DNA from: Saprospiraceae bacterium | GTDB taxonomy: Bacteria; Bacteroidota; Bacteroidia; Chitinophagales; Saprospiraceae | Assembly (NCBI GenBank): GCA_013042795.1 | Contig: JABDPK010000157.1 | Span: forward strand, 1-7,269 | Direction: 5' to 3' | Length of the DNA: 7,269 nucleotides | Shown: positions 1 through 7,099 of the stretch, piece by piece | How the letters are laid out: every line of letters begins with the position of its first letter | How positions within the stretch are numbered: position 1 is the first letter of the stretch | Program-made: the position numbers and the translations under genes | Notes under the pieces: model-generated | The model's database searches: none | What the model was told of the DNA's origin: nothing | Seen by the model: only the letters and a program-made list of their open reading frames with translations

Positions 1-1
1 G

Positions 2-784
2 ATCGACAGGATAAATGATGATTGCTTTCAAGCGGGCCTCGAATGCATGAAAGATTTCAATGCGCTTTGTAAACAACATAAGGTCAGTTCACTGACTGCT
101 ATAGGCACTTCCGCGCTCCGGTCAGCAGTAAACGGGCAGGAATTCAGAACAAGGGTGCTTCAGGAGACAGGGATTGATATAGAAATTGTATCTGGAGAGG
201 AAGAAGCCAGGTTTATTTCACTTGGAATCACCCACCATTTGGAATCATCCGAATGCAATTATGTGATCATGGATATCGGTGGGGGAAGTGTAGAATTTAT
301 TCTCATGAATGACACAGTGAAAGCCCAGGAAATTTCAGTCAATATCGGCATCTCAGAATTGAGAGCAAAATTGAAGTATTCAGAACCAATGACCGATCAG
401 GAATTCGCTGAAAACCAGGATCTGATCCGGCTTAAGATGGGTAAAGCACTCGATGATATCAGGAATTCTCGCCCGGAATGTATTGTTGGGGCCTCCGGCC
501 CGTTTGAGATTATTGAAACGATTCATGGAATGAATCCGAATCCCGCTGGAAATCGCTTTGAAGCAGCAAAAATTAAATCGATTGCAAGGTCTATTGTCGG
601 AAAGACATACGATGAGCGTTATACTATGCCCGGTATGCCGGATGAAAGGGCTGATCTCAGCCTCGAATCAATGATGCTTATCTGGCTGATGCTGGACAAG
701 ATAAATTCAATAAATACAATCGTTGTCAGCCCTTATGCCCTGAAGGAAGGGATTATTGTCGACAAGTATTTTAGGTTAGCTTAA
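2..784 (+). CDS. ppx: Ppx/GppA-family phosphatase, 5' truncated by window edge
   Basis: This is the C-terminal part of an exopolyphosphatase / guanosine pentaphosphatase family enzyme of the actin-like ATPase fold. The family removes terminal phosphate from polyphosphate or converts pppGpp to ppGpp in the cytoplasm. The reading frame is open back to base 2, well before the first ATG at 47, so the gene begins upstream; 260 residues are visible and I estimate about 40, including the first phosphate loop, are missing. Family motifs seen are GTSALRSAVN (from about base 104), SGEEEARFISLGI (about 191), the second phosphate loop MDIGGGSVEF (269 on) and VGASGPFE, an adenosine-motif-like segment, near 485. 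The end reads VVSPYALKEGIIVD, also typical. It stops with TAA 29 bases before the metal permease on the same strand and may be co-transcribed with it. Whether it acts on polyphosphate, pppGpp or both cannot be decided from sequence. Confidence 0.9.
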   Translation: MDRINDDCFQAGLECMKDFNALCKQHKVSSLTAIGTSALRSAVNGQEFRTRVLQETGIDIEIVSGEEEARFISLGITHHLESSECNYVIMDIGGGSVEFILMNDTVKAQEISVNIGISELRAKLKYSEPMTDQEFAENQDLIRLKMGKALDDIRNSRPECIVGASGPFEIIETIHGMNPNPAGNRFEAAKIKSIARSIVGKTYDERYTMPGMPDERADLSLESMMLIWLMLDKINSINTIVVSPYALKEGIIVDKYFRLA

Positions 785-813
785 AAAAAATGTTATATTA
801 GTCTAAATTTGTT

Positions 814-2082
814 TTGGTATTGGGAGAATTGCTTGAAATATTATCATCGGAATGGGCTATCAGGGCCTTGATTGCTTCTTCGCTGGTCGGTCTCATGTGT
901 GGCATCCTGGGAACCTTTATTGTTCTGAGAAACATGTCTCTTATTGGCGATGCGCTATCACATGCCGTTCTGCCGGGCATATTCTTTGCCTTCCTTTTCT
1001 TTGGATATAGTACGATAGGATTTTTTATAGGATCTACGATTGCTGGACTGATCGCAGGTATTTCTATTTCCTGGATCCAGCAAAATGTCCAGACTAAGAA
1101 TGATGCCGCCATTGGTATCATCTTTACAGCCATGTTTGCAGTAGGTGTGATGGGAATATCATGGCTAAACCAAAGCGAAGGGGTACACCTTGACCTGAAG
1201 GATTTCCTGTTTGGTAATGTATTGGGTATTTCGAATGAGGATATTTACCTGACAATAGGTGTAGCCATTTACACACTCTTCAGCGTTATTCTTTTCTACA
1301 GGTATCTTTTTATTACAACCTTTCAACCGACCATTGCAGAGACGATGGGTATTTCAGCCAAAGCCATTCATTATTTCCTGATGTTGTTGTTATCATTTGC
1401 GATCGTGGCCTCATTAAGGACAGTAGGTGTTATCCTGGTTGTTGCCATGTTGATTACGCCAGCTTCGACAGCATTGTTACTATCTGACAGGTTGAAGCAT
1501 GTTATCGTTTTATCAGGCCTGATTGGAGTGGTCAGTGCAGTCCTGGGTTTGGTCCTTTCTATTATATTCGAAACCACCCCTGGCCCTGCAATGACTATTG
1601 TAGCCACATTGTTTTATTTTCTAGCAGTCGTTCTGGCTCCTGAAAAAGGCTTATTGTTCAGGTATGCCCAAAGAAGGGTCGAGAAAAAACGGATAGAAAG
1701 GGAAGATGTCTTGCGGCAGGTGATCAAAAAACCACTTGATGCAGGTATGGCGATTACAGAAATTGCAGATAGGCTACAGATGAAGTTATCCTATCTCAGG
1801 CATGTGATCAATACGATGACCAGAAGCCGGCTTATTTCAACAGTGAATGGGAAAGTTGTTCTTTCCAGTGAAGGTAAAGCCAGGGCAGAGCAATTGGTTC
1901 GGGCACATCGACTCTGGGAAACCTACCAGGTCAGGCAAATGGGACTGGATAGTGACCAGGTACATGATGCGGCAGATCAGATTGAGCATTTTCTTTCCGA
2001 AGAATTATTGGACGAAATTGACAAGGAGCTCGGCTTTCCAAGCAAGGATCCGCATGATTCACCCATACCGGCTAAGCGTTAA
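814..2082 (+). CDS. Metal ABC transporter permease (ABC-3 family) fused to a DtxR/MntR-like metal-sensing domain
   Basis: This is the inner-membrane channel subunit of a ZnuB/MntB-type importer for zinc, manganese or iron. Residues 1-276 form the multi-helix permease, with family motifs GDALSHAVLPGI (45-56), DLKDFLFGNVL (127-137) and GVILVVAMLITPAS (205-218). A charged linker (about 283-298) leads to a winged-helix region (about 298-352) and a DtxR-type dimerisation/metal-binding region (355-422). By hand alignment H365, E369, H384, D388, E391 and H392 fall on DtxR ligands H79, E83, H98, C102, E105 and H106 with identical spacing. At 422 residues it is about 140 longer than a plain permease. 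No in-frame ATG exists before residue 28. TTG at 814 is chosen because the permease family starts just before the first helix; TTG at 820 or 829 is also possible, and the frame is closed by TAG at 799. Only 3 bases separate its stop from the convergent fur stop. The metal is unknown; the ATPase and binding-protein genes are not nearby. Confidence 0.93.
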   Translation: MVLGELLEILSSEWAIRALIASSLVGLMCGILGTFIVLRNMSLIGDALSHAVLPGIFFAFLFFGYSTIGFFIGSTIAGLIAGISISWIQQNVQTKNDAAIGIIFTAMFAVGVMGISWLNQSEGVHLDLKDFLFGNVLGISNEDIYLTIGVAIYTLFSVILFYRYLFITTFQPTIAETMGISAKAIHYFLMLLLSFAIVASLRTVGVILVVAMLITPASTALLLSDRLKHVIVLSGLIGVVSAVLGLVLSIIFETTPGPAMTIVATLFYFLAVVLAPEKGLLFRYAQRRVEKKRIEREDVLRQVIKKPLDAGMAITEIADRLQMKLSYLRHVINTMTRSRLISTVNGKVVLSSEGKARAEQLVRAHRLWETYQVRQMGLDSDQVHDAADQIEHFLSEELLDEIDKELGFPSKDPHDSPIPAKR

Positions 2083-2085
2083 TAT

Positions 2086-2559
2086 TTATTTTTTCGTCTT
2101 CTCACACCCCCCCTTACACTTCCCATACAAGTTCAGTGAATGATATTTGACATCAAAATTCAAGATGTCACCGACGGTATCCTTGATATTCTGAATTCTC
2201 GGATCACAAAATTCCAGGACTTTTCCGCAATCGATACATATCAGGTGATCATGTTGCTTGTAGCCGTAGGATTTTTCATAGCGGGTAAGGTTGGTGCCAA
2301 ACTGGTGTTTGGTGACCAGTTCGCAGTTATCCAGCAATTCCAGGGTATTGTATACTGTCGCTCTTGACACCCTGTAATTTTGATTTTTCATATGGATATA
2401 CAAGGCTTCCGCATCAAAATGGTCATTTCGGGAATATATCTCTTCCAGGATAGCATAGCGTTCAGGTGTCTTGCGAAAACTGTTGTTTTCAAGGTAGTTG
2501 GTGAAGATACCTTTAACTTCCTTGATCAATTCCGTACCTGTATTATTTTCTTCACTCAT
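2086..2559 (-). CDS. fur: Fur-family ferric uptake / metal-responsive transcriptional repressor
   Basis: This is a cytoplasmic dimeric DNA-binding repressor of the Fur superfamily, which senses Fe(II) or a related metal and controls metal uptake and oxidative-stress genes. The 157-residue length is usual. The N-terminal winged helix contains FRKTPERYAILEEIY (28-42), HFDAEALYIHM (47-57) and the recognition helix VSRATVYNTLELL (64-76). The C-terminal half has the metal and dimer motifs: E95, HDH at 103-105, C108 and C111 (structural zinc), E116, H140, and the second cysteine pair C148 and C152. Glu at 116, where PerR usually has Asp, favours Fur over PerR, but Zur cannot be excluded. The second pair is spaced CX3C (CKGGC) rather than the CX2C of PerR, and its codons include a run of seven G. 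The ATG overlaps the last 8 bases of rel (ATGAGTGA), implying translational coupling. The stop lies 3 bases from the convergent permease stop. Confidence 0.93.
   Translation of the reverse strand: MSEENNTGTELIKEVKGIFTNYLENNSFRKTPERYAILEEIYSRNDHFDAEALYIHMKNQNYRVSRATVYNTLELLDNCELVTKHQFGTNLTRYEKSYGYKQHDHLICIDCGKVLEFCDPRIQNIKDTVGDILNFDVKYHSLNLYGKCKGGCEKTKK
2107..2113. repeat. C7/G7 homopolymer inside the 3' end of fur
   Basis: Seven C on the + strand, read as seven G in the fur coding strand, encode the two glycines just before the final zinc cysteine (C152). Reading through shows what slippage would do. One extra G gives CKGGV followed at once by a stop. One G fewer gives GGVRRRKNKY and then a stop overlapping the end of the permease gene. 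Both outcomes lose the last cysteine. The tract is plainly visible; any functional role is inference, and seven bases is at the short end for a slippage-prone tract. Confidence 0.9.
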
Positions 2560-4786
2560 AAACTATTGTATCGGTCCTGGTAACATTGCTGATACCTTCG
2601 AGTTTCTTTATTGAATTAATAACACGTGTCATCTGGTCTTTGTTCTTGACAAAGAGACTGATTTTTCCTTCAAAGTATCCTTCTTCTCCCTGGATACTGA
2701 ATGACCTGATATTGATGCCCAGGTTACTTGATATAACACTTGTGATGGCTTGTATAACCCCGGGACCTGAGTCCACCCCGATGATAGAAAGATCCACAAT
2801 GAAGTTACTGGCAGCTTTGTTCACCCATTCAGCCTTTAATACCCTGTAACTGTAATTTGCCAGTAAATGTGTTGCATTCTTGCAATTGGAACGATGGATC
2901 TTAAGACCATTACCGGTTGTCAGGTAGCCGAAAATATCATCTCCCTGGACAGGGGTACAACATTTTGCCAGATGGAATTCGTACTGGTCCGCAGATTCGC
3001 CATCAACGAGGATATTGGATTTAGGGGCAATTTCCCTGGATTTCTTTTTTGTTGGTAGATCAGAGGGAGCTTGTGTACCAACGTCTTCTTTCTCCTGGAT
3101 TTCACCAAGAATTTTTCCACCTTCGGTTTCAAATGTTTTGAAGTCTGGCATTTTCACCTGTTCCATGGACAGTGCATAATACAGGTCAGGCCTGTTGCTT
3201 AGACCGTAATACTTGACAAGAAAGTCTATATTCTCTTCAAATCCCAGTTTCTGGTTTTTCAATTTACGCATCAATGCCTCCTTGCCGAATTCTCCTTTTT
3301 TTCGCTTATCCTCTTTCATGGAAGAGCGAATCTTGGACCTAGCTTTTCCTGTAACAGTCAGTTTCAACCAATGCTCTGACGGTTTTTGATGTTTATTGGT
3401 CGTGACATGGATCTGATCACCATTTTTAAGTTTGTGACCCATCGGCACCAATTTGTTATTTACCTTGATAGCAGTGGCATGGTACCCGACATCTGAATGA
3501 ATTTCGAATGCAAAGTCCAGTGCTGTCGCTCCTTCCGGTAGTACACGCATATCTCCGTTCGGTGTAAACACAAATACCTCTTTCTGAAACAGGTTTGATT
3601 TGAAATCATTAAGGAATTCAAGGGCATCAGTATGATTCGTATCCAATACAGCCCTGACATTATCCAACCATTTATCATATACATTATTGGAGTCCTTGAC
3701 ACCCTTGTATTTCCAGTGAGCAGCAAATCCTCTTTCCGCAATATCGTCCATTCTGTCAGAACGGATCTGTACTTCCACATATCGTCCTCTCGGTCCGATA
3801 ACAGTGGTGTGCAGTGACTCGTAACCATTACTTTTTGGTGTAGTAATCCAGTCCTTCAGTCTTTCCGGGATAGGCTTGTAAACGTCGGTAATAATAGAGT
3901 AGATCTGCCAGCAAATACTTTTTTCTTTCTCTTTTGGAACATCGACGATAATTCTTACTGCAAACAAGTCATAGATCTGTTCAAAGGGGACCTGTTTTTT
4001 CTGGATCTTATTCCAGATTGAAGAAATGGCTTTTGAGCGACCAATAACCCGGTAATCCACATCTAGGTCATTCAGTGTGTCATTGAGAGGTTTGATAAAC
4101 TCCTTGATGTAATGGCTTCGTTTACTTTCCGTATCCAACAACTTTTTGGAAATCTCGGTATATGTTTCAGTATCTGTAATTTTCATACAGATATCATTGA
4201 ACTCGGTTTTAACATTATAAAGACCCAGTCGGTGGGCCAGTGGCGCATAGATATAGCTTGTTTCCGCAGCAATTTTCATCTGCTTATGCCTAGGCATGGA
4301 GTCTATGGTCCTCAGGTTATGAATCCGGTCCGCCATTTTGATGAGGGCTACCCTTACATCATAGACCAGTGAGCTCAGAACTTTCTTGAAGTTCTCTGCC
4401 TGTTTATTTTCGACATTATAGGTACCATCCAGTTTGGTAAGTCCATCGACTATCCTGGTGATCTTTTCTCCAAACATCTCCTGTATATCTTCAAGTGTTG
4501 TTTCAGTATCCTCAACAACATCGTGAAGCAGGGCAGCCACAACGGCAGTCGGGCCTAGGCCGATCTCTTCGAAACAGATCCTGGCAACTTCGATTGGGTG
4601 AAAAACATATGGTTCCCCTGATTTCCTGCGTTGAAACTTATGGGCTTCCAATATCAGATCATATGCCTTTTTAATATGGATTTCGTCTTCTTCGTTGCAT
4701 TTGAAACGAACCATATTAAACAGGGACTGATACTCTTTATCAATCTTGGTATATTCTTGCTTTGTTATCGCTTTACCCCTTGGCAT
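2552..4786 (-). CDS. rel: Rel/SpoT-type bifunctional (p)ppGpp synthetase/hydrolase
   Basis: This cytoplasmic long RSH enzyme makes (p)ppGpp from ATP and GTP/GDP during starvation and hydrolyses it otherwise. Full family length (744 residues) and domain order are present. The HD hydrolase (about 35-195) has H63, H88-D89 in LLHDVVEDT and D153 in MADRIHNLRT, so it appears active. The synthetase (about 245-365) has YDLFAVRI (272-279), RLKD (309-312), SNGYESLHTTV (319-329) and EVQIR (338-342). The RXKD motif is the Rel/SpoT form, not the EXDD of monofunctional RelA. TGS spans about 403-463, the zinc-finger-like region has C609, C610, H631 and C635, and a C-terminal ACT domain spans about 661-735. 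The ATG is secured by an in-frame stop 21 bases upstream (4805-4807). The gene diverges from tRNA-Leu across 97 AT-rich bases and overlaps fur by 8 bases. I see no convincing promoter for it. With both catalytic centres intact I expect it to act as both synthetase and hydrolase. Confidence 0.97.
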   Translation of the reverse strand: MPRGKAITKQEYTKIDKEYQSLFNMVRFKCNEEDEIHIKKAYDLILEAHKFQRRKSGEPYVFHPIEVARICFEEIGLGPTAVVAALLHDVVEDTETTLEDIQEMFGEKITRIVDGLTKLDGTYNVENKQAENFKKVLSSLVYDVRVALIKMADRIHNLRTIDSMPRHKQMKIAAETSYIYAPLAHRLGLYNVKTEFNDICMKITDTETYTEISKKLLDTESKRSHYIKEFIKPLNDTLNDLDVDYRVIGRSKAISSIWNKIQKKQVPFEQIYDLFAVRIIVDVPKEKEKSICWQIYSIITDVYKPIPERLKDWITTPKSNGYESLHTTVIGPRGRYVEVQIRSDRMDDIAERGFAAHWKYKGVKDSNNVYDKWLDNVRAVLDTNHTDALEFLNDFKSNLFQKEVFVFTPNGDMRVLPEGATALDFAFEIHSDVGYHATAIKVNNKLVPMGHKLKNGDQIHVTTNKHQKPSEHWLKLTVTGKARSKIRSSMKEDKRKKGEFGKEALMRKLKNQKLGFEENIDFLVKYYGLSNRPDLYYALSMEQVKMPDFKTFETEGGKILGEIQEKEDVGTQAPSDLPTKKKSREIAPKSNILVDGESADQYEFHLAKCCTPVQGDDIFGYLTTGNGLKIHRSNCKNATHLLANYSYRVLKAEWVNKAASNFIVDLSIIGVDSGPGVIQAITSVISSNLGINIRSFSIQGEEGYFEGKISLFVKNKDQMTRVINSIKKLEGISNVTRTDTIVYE

Positions 4787-4841
4787 ACAGTACTTTTGGA
4801 AGATTTAAATGTAATAATTAAATACATATTTTGTAAAGTAA

Positions 4842-4871
4842 TTGCAGGATTATTAAAAACATTTATCTTTG
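4842..4871 (+). promoter_or_regulatory. Bacteroidota-type sigma-A promoter for tRNA-Leu
   Basis: TTG at 4842-4844, 19 bases, then TATCTTTG at 4864-4871 match exactly the Bacteroidota housekeeping consensus of a -33 TTG and a -7 TAnnTTTG box. Transcription would start near 4876-4879, giving a leader of only a few bases before the mature tRNA 5' end at 4884. The element lies in the 97-base divergent gap between rel and the tRNA, so its upstream part may overlap the unidentified rel promoter. It is also the only good promoter visible upstream of tig-clpP-clpX. Confidence 0.75.
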
Positions 4872-4883
4872 CGGTCCTTTAAC

Positions 4884-4965
4884 GCGGGTGTGATGAAATT
4901 GGTAGACATGCTAGACTTAGGATCTAGTGCTTCACGGCGTGGGGGTTCGAGTCCCTCCACCCGCA
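4884..4965 (+). tRNA. tRNA-Leu, anticodon UAG (reads CUA and probably other CUN codons)
   Basis: This folds as a class II tRNA of 82 bases. The acceptor stem GCGGGTG (4884-4890) pairs fully with CACCCGC (4958-4964), with discriminator A at 4965. The anticodon stem CTAGA/TCTAG (4911-4915 with 4923-4927) encloses loop CTTAGGA, giving anticodon TAG at 4918-4920. A long variable arm (4928-4940) fits leucine. The T arm has GGGGG (4941-4945) pairing with CCCTC (4953-4957), including one G-T pair, around TTCGAGT. The 3' CCA is not encoded and must be added enzymatically. A T6 run follows at 4967-4972, but no clear independent terminator is seen before tig, 46 bases downstream. Confidence 0.97.
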
Positions 4966-5011
4966 CTTTTTTCAAGCCTTTTCAGTTTTTGCTGAATATT
5001 ATTATCCAAAA

Positions 5012-6376
5012 ATGAAAGTAGAGAAGACAGTAATTGACGATCTCAATGCCGAATTAAAATTGACCATTGAGAAAGAGGATTATCTTGCTGACTATAAGAA
5101 CAAAATGAATTCTTATCAGCAGAAATCCCACATGAAGGGATTCCGTAAAGGTAAGACCCCATTAAGCATGATACAGAAAATGTATGGTTCATCAACCATG
5201 CAGGAAACAGTATCCAAAATCCTTTCAGATAAGATCAACGAGATCATTACCGGTGATGAATTCAATATTATCGGTGAACCACTCCTTTTGAATGAAGACA
5301 AATTACCTGTCATCAATTATCTTGACCCCGGGGATTACATTTATGAATTTCAACTGGGACTTGAACCGGTTTTCGATGTCAGGGGAATAGACGATGAGTC
5401 TGTTTATCCAAAACATAATATTGAAATTGATGATACCATCATCAATGAAGAGGTAGAGAATATTTGCAAAAGAATGGGTGTCCAGGAAAGTACCGATGAC
5501 GCCATTATTGGAGAAGACCTCATCTATTTTGATATAAAGGAACTGGAAGGCGATGATTTGAAGGAAGGGGGACATGAATCGGAAGCAGTCGTCAATATCG
5601 ACAAGATAAGTGAAGAATATTCAAAAAAGATCCTTGGAAAGAAGAAAGGAGATACACTGGATGTAGATATTTTCCAACTGGAGCAAAATGTAACCGAAGA
5701 ATATGTGAAGAAACACTTCCTGAAACTGGAGGAAGATGAAGAAACAGAAGGACCGGGTAATATGTTCAGGGCCGAAATTGCTGATGTCGTTCGTGTCAAA
5801 CCAGCAGCTTTCGACCAGGACCTCTTTGACAAGTATTTTGGTAAGGATGAAGTGAAATCCGAAGAGGAAGCACGGGAAAAGATCAAAGGATATATCGGGG
5901 ATTATTTTAAAAATGAATCTGTAAACCTTTTAAACAGGCAGGTGATGCAGGCTTTGGTGGATAAAAATGAAATGGAGCTTCCTGAAGGTTTCTTAAGGAA
6001 ATGGCTGACCAGGGATTCTGAAATTACAGATGAACAGTTTGATACCTTTAAAAAAGAACTGAAGTGGCGGATCATCAAGAAAAAACTCGTTAAAAGATTT
6101 GAAGTAGAGGTGAAAGAGGACGAGATATTTAATTTTTTCGTTAATGCAGTGAGAAATTATTCGCCGTATATCGATGAAGCTTCATTGAAAAACACCGTTT
6201 ATTCATTGATGCAAAACAGGGAGCAATTGAATAGTGCTATCGAAAATATCAGTAGTGGCAAGTTATTTGATGCTATTAGAGAGGTAATAAAGATTGAAGA
6301 ACAGGAGATTGATAAGGAGGGTTTTTATAATATTGTCAAAGAATTAAATCAAAAAGCCGATTTATCTGTTAAATAA
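5012..6376 (+). CDS. tig: Trigger factor, ribosome-associated chaperone
   Basis: This chaperone docks at the ribosome exit tunnel and shields nascent chains. The N-terminal ribosome-binding domain (about 1-115) carries the signature MKGFRKGKTP at 41-50, containing the GFRxG loop that contacts the large subunit. A middle domain at about 145-260 sits where the FKBP-type peptidyl-prolyl isomerase lies in E. coli Tig. The C-terminal substrate-cradling arms cover about 265-450. At 454 residues it is slightly longer than the 432 of E. coli. The middle domain lacks a recognisable counterpart of the E. coli segment around GQGRMIPGFE and has an acidic stretch near 238-249, so isomerase activity is doubtful. 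The start at 5012 has no Shine-Dalgarno motif, only A-rich sequence, as is usual in Bacteroidota. It follows tRNA-Leu by 46 bases and precedes clpP by 13 bases, the classic tig-clpP-clpX arrangement. Confidence 0.95.
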   Translation: MKVEKTVIDDLNAELKLTIEKEDYLADYKNKMNSYQQKSHMKGFRKGKTPLSMIQKMYGSSTMQETVSKILSDKINEIITGDEFNIIGEPLLLNEDKLPVINYLDPGDYIYEFQLGLEPVFDVRGIDDESVYPKHNIEIDDTIINEEVENICKRMGVQESTDDAIIGEDLIYFDIKELEGDDLKEGGHESEAVVNIDKISEEYSKKILGKKKGDTLDVDIFQLEQNVTEEYVKKHFLKLEEDEETEGPGNMFRAEIADVVRVKPAAFDQDLFDKYFGKDEVKSEEEAREKIKGYIGDYFKNESVNLLNRQVMQALVDKNEMELPEGFLRKWLTRDSEITDEQFDTFKKELKWRIIKKKLVKRFEVEVKEDEIFNFFVNAVRNYSPYIDEASLKNTVYSLMQNREQLNSAIENISSGKLFDAIREVIKIEEQEIDKEGFYNIVKELNQKADLSVK

Positions 6377-6389
6377 GCAAAAAGAACAT

Positions 6390-7097
6390 ATGTCATTAAC
6401 AAATGAATTCAAGAAATACGCGACACGCCACCTCAATGTGAATTCGGAGGCGGTGGATCATCATCTCAACAGGATCAATGCATTTCCTAATATTACAGGC
6501 TTTACGCCACAGGTCATAGAGGAAAGACAAATGAATATCGTAGGCATGGATGTTTTTTCCAGGTTGATGATGGACAGAATAATCTTTTTGGGAGTTCCTA
6601 TCAACGATTATGTCGCAAATGTGATACAGGCACAGCTTTTGTTCCTGGAATCAACCGATCCGAAACGGGATATTCAGCTGTTTATCAACAGTCCTGGCGG
6701 TTCTGTGGTTTCGGGACTTGGGATTTATGATACTATGCAGTATGTCACACCTGATGTGACAACAATCTGTACCGGCCTCGCTGCATCGATGGGTGCCGTA
6801 CTATTGTGCTCAGGGAAAAAGGGGAAAAGGACTTGTTTGCAGCATAGCCGTGTCATGATCCATCAGCCTAGTGGTGGTATGCAGGGTCAGTTTTCTGATA
6901 TGGAGATCACCTATAACCTGATCAAAGACCTCAGGAAAGAGCTTTATGATATTATGGCATTGAACACAGGTCAGAGTTTTGAAAATATAGAAAAGGATAG
7001 CGACAGGGATAACTGGATGACTGCAATAGAAGCCCAGGAATATGGCTTGGTGGACGAAGTGTTAACGAGAGACAATCCACGCAAAAAAGAATCATAA
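6390..7097 (+). CDS. clpP: ATP-dependent Clp protease proteolytic subunit ClpP
   Basis: This is the self-compartmentalising serine peptidase (family S14) that forms tetradecamers and degrades proteins fed by ClpX or ClpC in the cytoplasm. The catalytic triad is intact: S133 in GLAASMGA, H158 in MIHQPSGG, and D207 in DSDRD, with the same 25 and 49 residue spacings as E. coli S97, H122 and D171. The oxyanion-loop motif SPGGSV is at 101-106. Of 235 residues, roughly the first 33-37 precede the conserved core (FTPQVIEERQ from 38) and probably form a propeptide removed on assembly. This is longer than the 14 residues of E. coli. The segment DVFSRLMMDRIIFLG (54-68) is characteristic of Bacteroidota ClpP. 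It lies 13 bases after tig and 2 bases before clpX, indicating co-expression with its unfoldase partner. Confidence 0.98.
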   Translation: MSLTNEFKKYATRHLNVNSEAVDHHLNRINAFPNITGFTPQVIEERQMNIVGMDVFSRLMMDRIIFLGVPINDYVANVIQAQLLFLESTDPKRDIQLFINSPGGSVVSGLGIYDTMQYVTPDVTTICTGLAASMGAVLLCSGKKGKRTCLQHSRVMIHQPSGGMQGQFSDMEITYNLIKDLRKELYDIMALNTGQSFENIEKDSDRDNWMTAIEAQEYGLVDEVLTRDNPRKKES

Positions 7098-7099
7098 CA

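Noticed and set aside
804..811. TAAATTTG, a match to the Bacteroidota -7 box just before the permease gene
   Set aside because: No TTG occurs at the expected distance upstream (bases 782-784 read TAA), and the predicted transcript start would fall at or inside the proposed start codon. Chance occurrence in AT-rich DNA is likely.
798..1133. Open frame on the - strand within the permease gene, and similar long frames opposite rel, tig and fur
   Set aside because: They lie wholly opposite or out of frame with genes having strong family motifs, show low-complexity translations and no recognisable domain.
1847..2143. Overlapping + strand frame spanning the end of the permease gene and running into fur
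   Set aside because: It is a shifted reading of the permease C-terminal domain; the permease frame contains the conserved DtxR-like ligands, so there is no reason to invoke a frameshifted product.
4806..4813. On the - strand TACATTTA, a near match to a -7 box for rel
   Set aside because: The last base deviates from TAnnTTTG and no TTG lies about 19 bases upstream, so it is too weak to call as the rel promoter.
4967..4996. T6 run after the tRNA and a small hairpin TTCAG/CTGAA (4981-4985 with 4992-4996) as a possible terminator
   Set aside because: The stem is only five A/T-rich pairs with a T-rich loop and is not followed by a T-run; the T6 precedes the hairpin. It does not meet the pattern of an intrinsic terminator.
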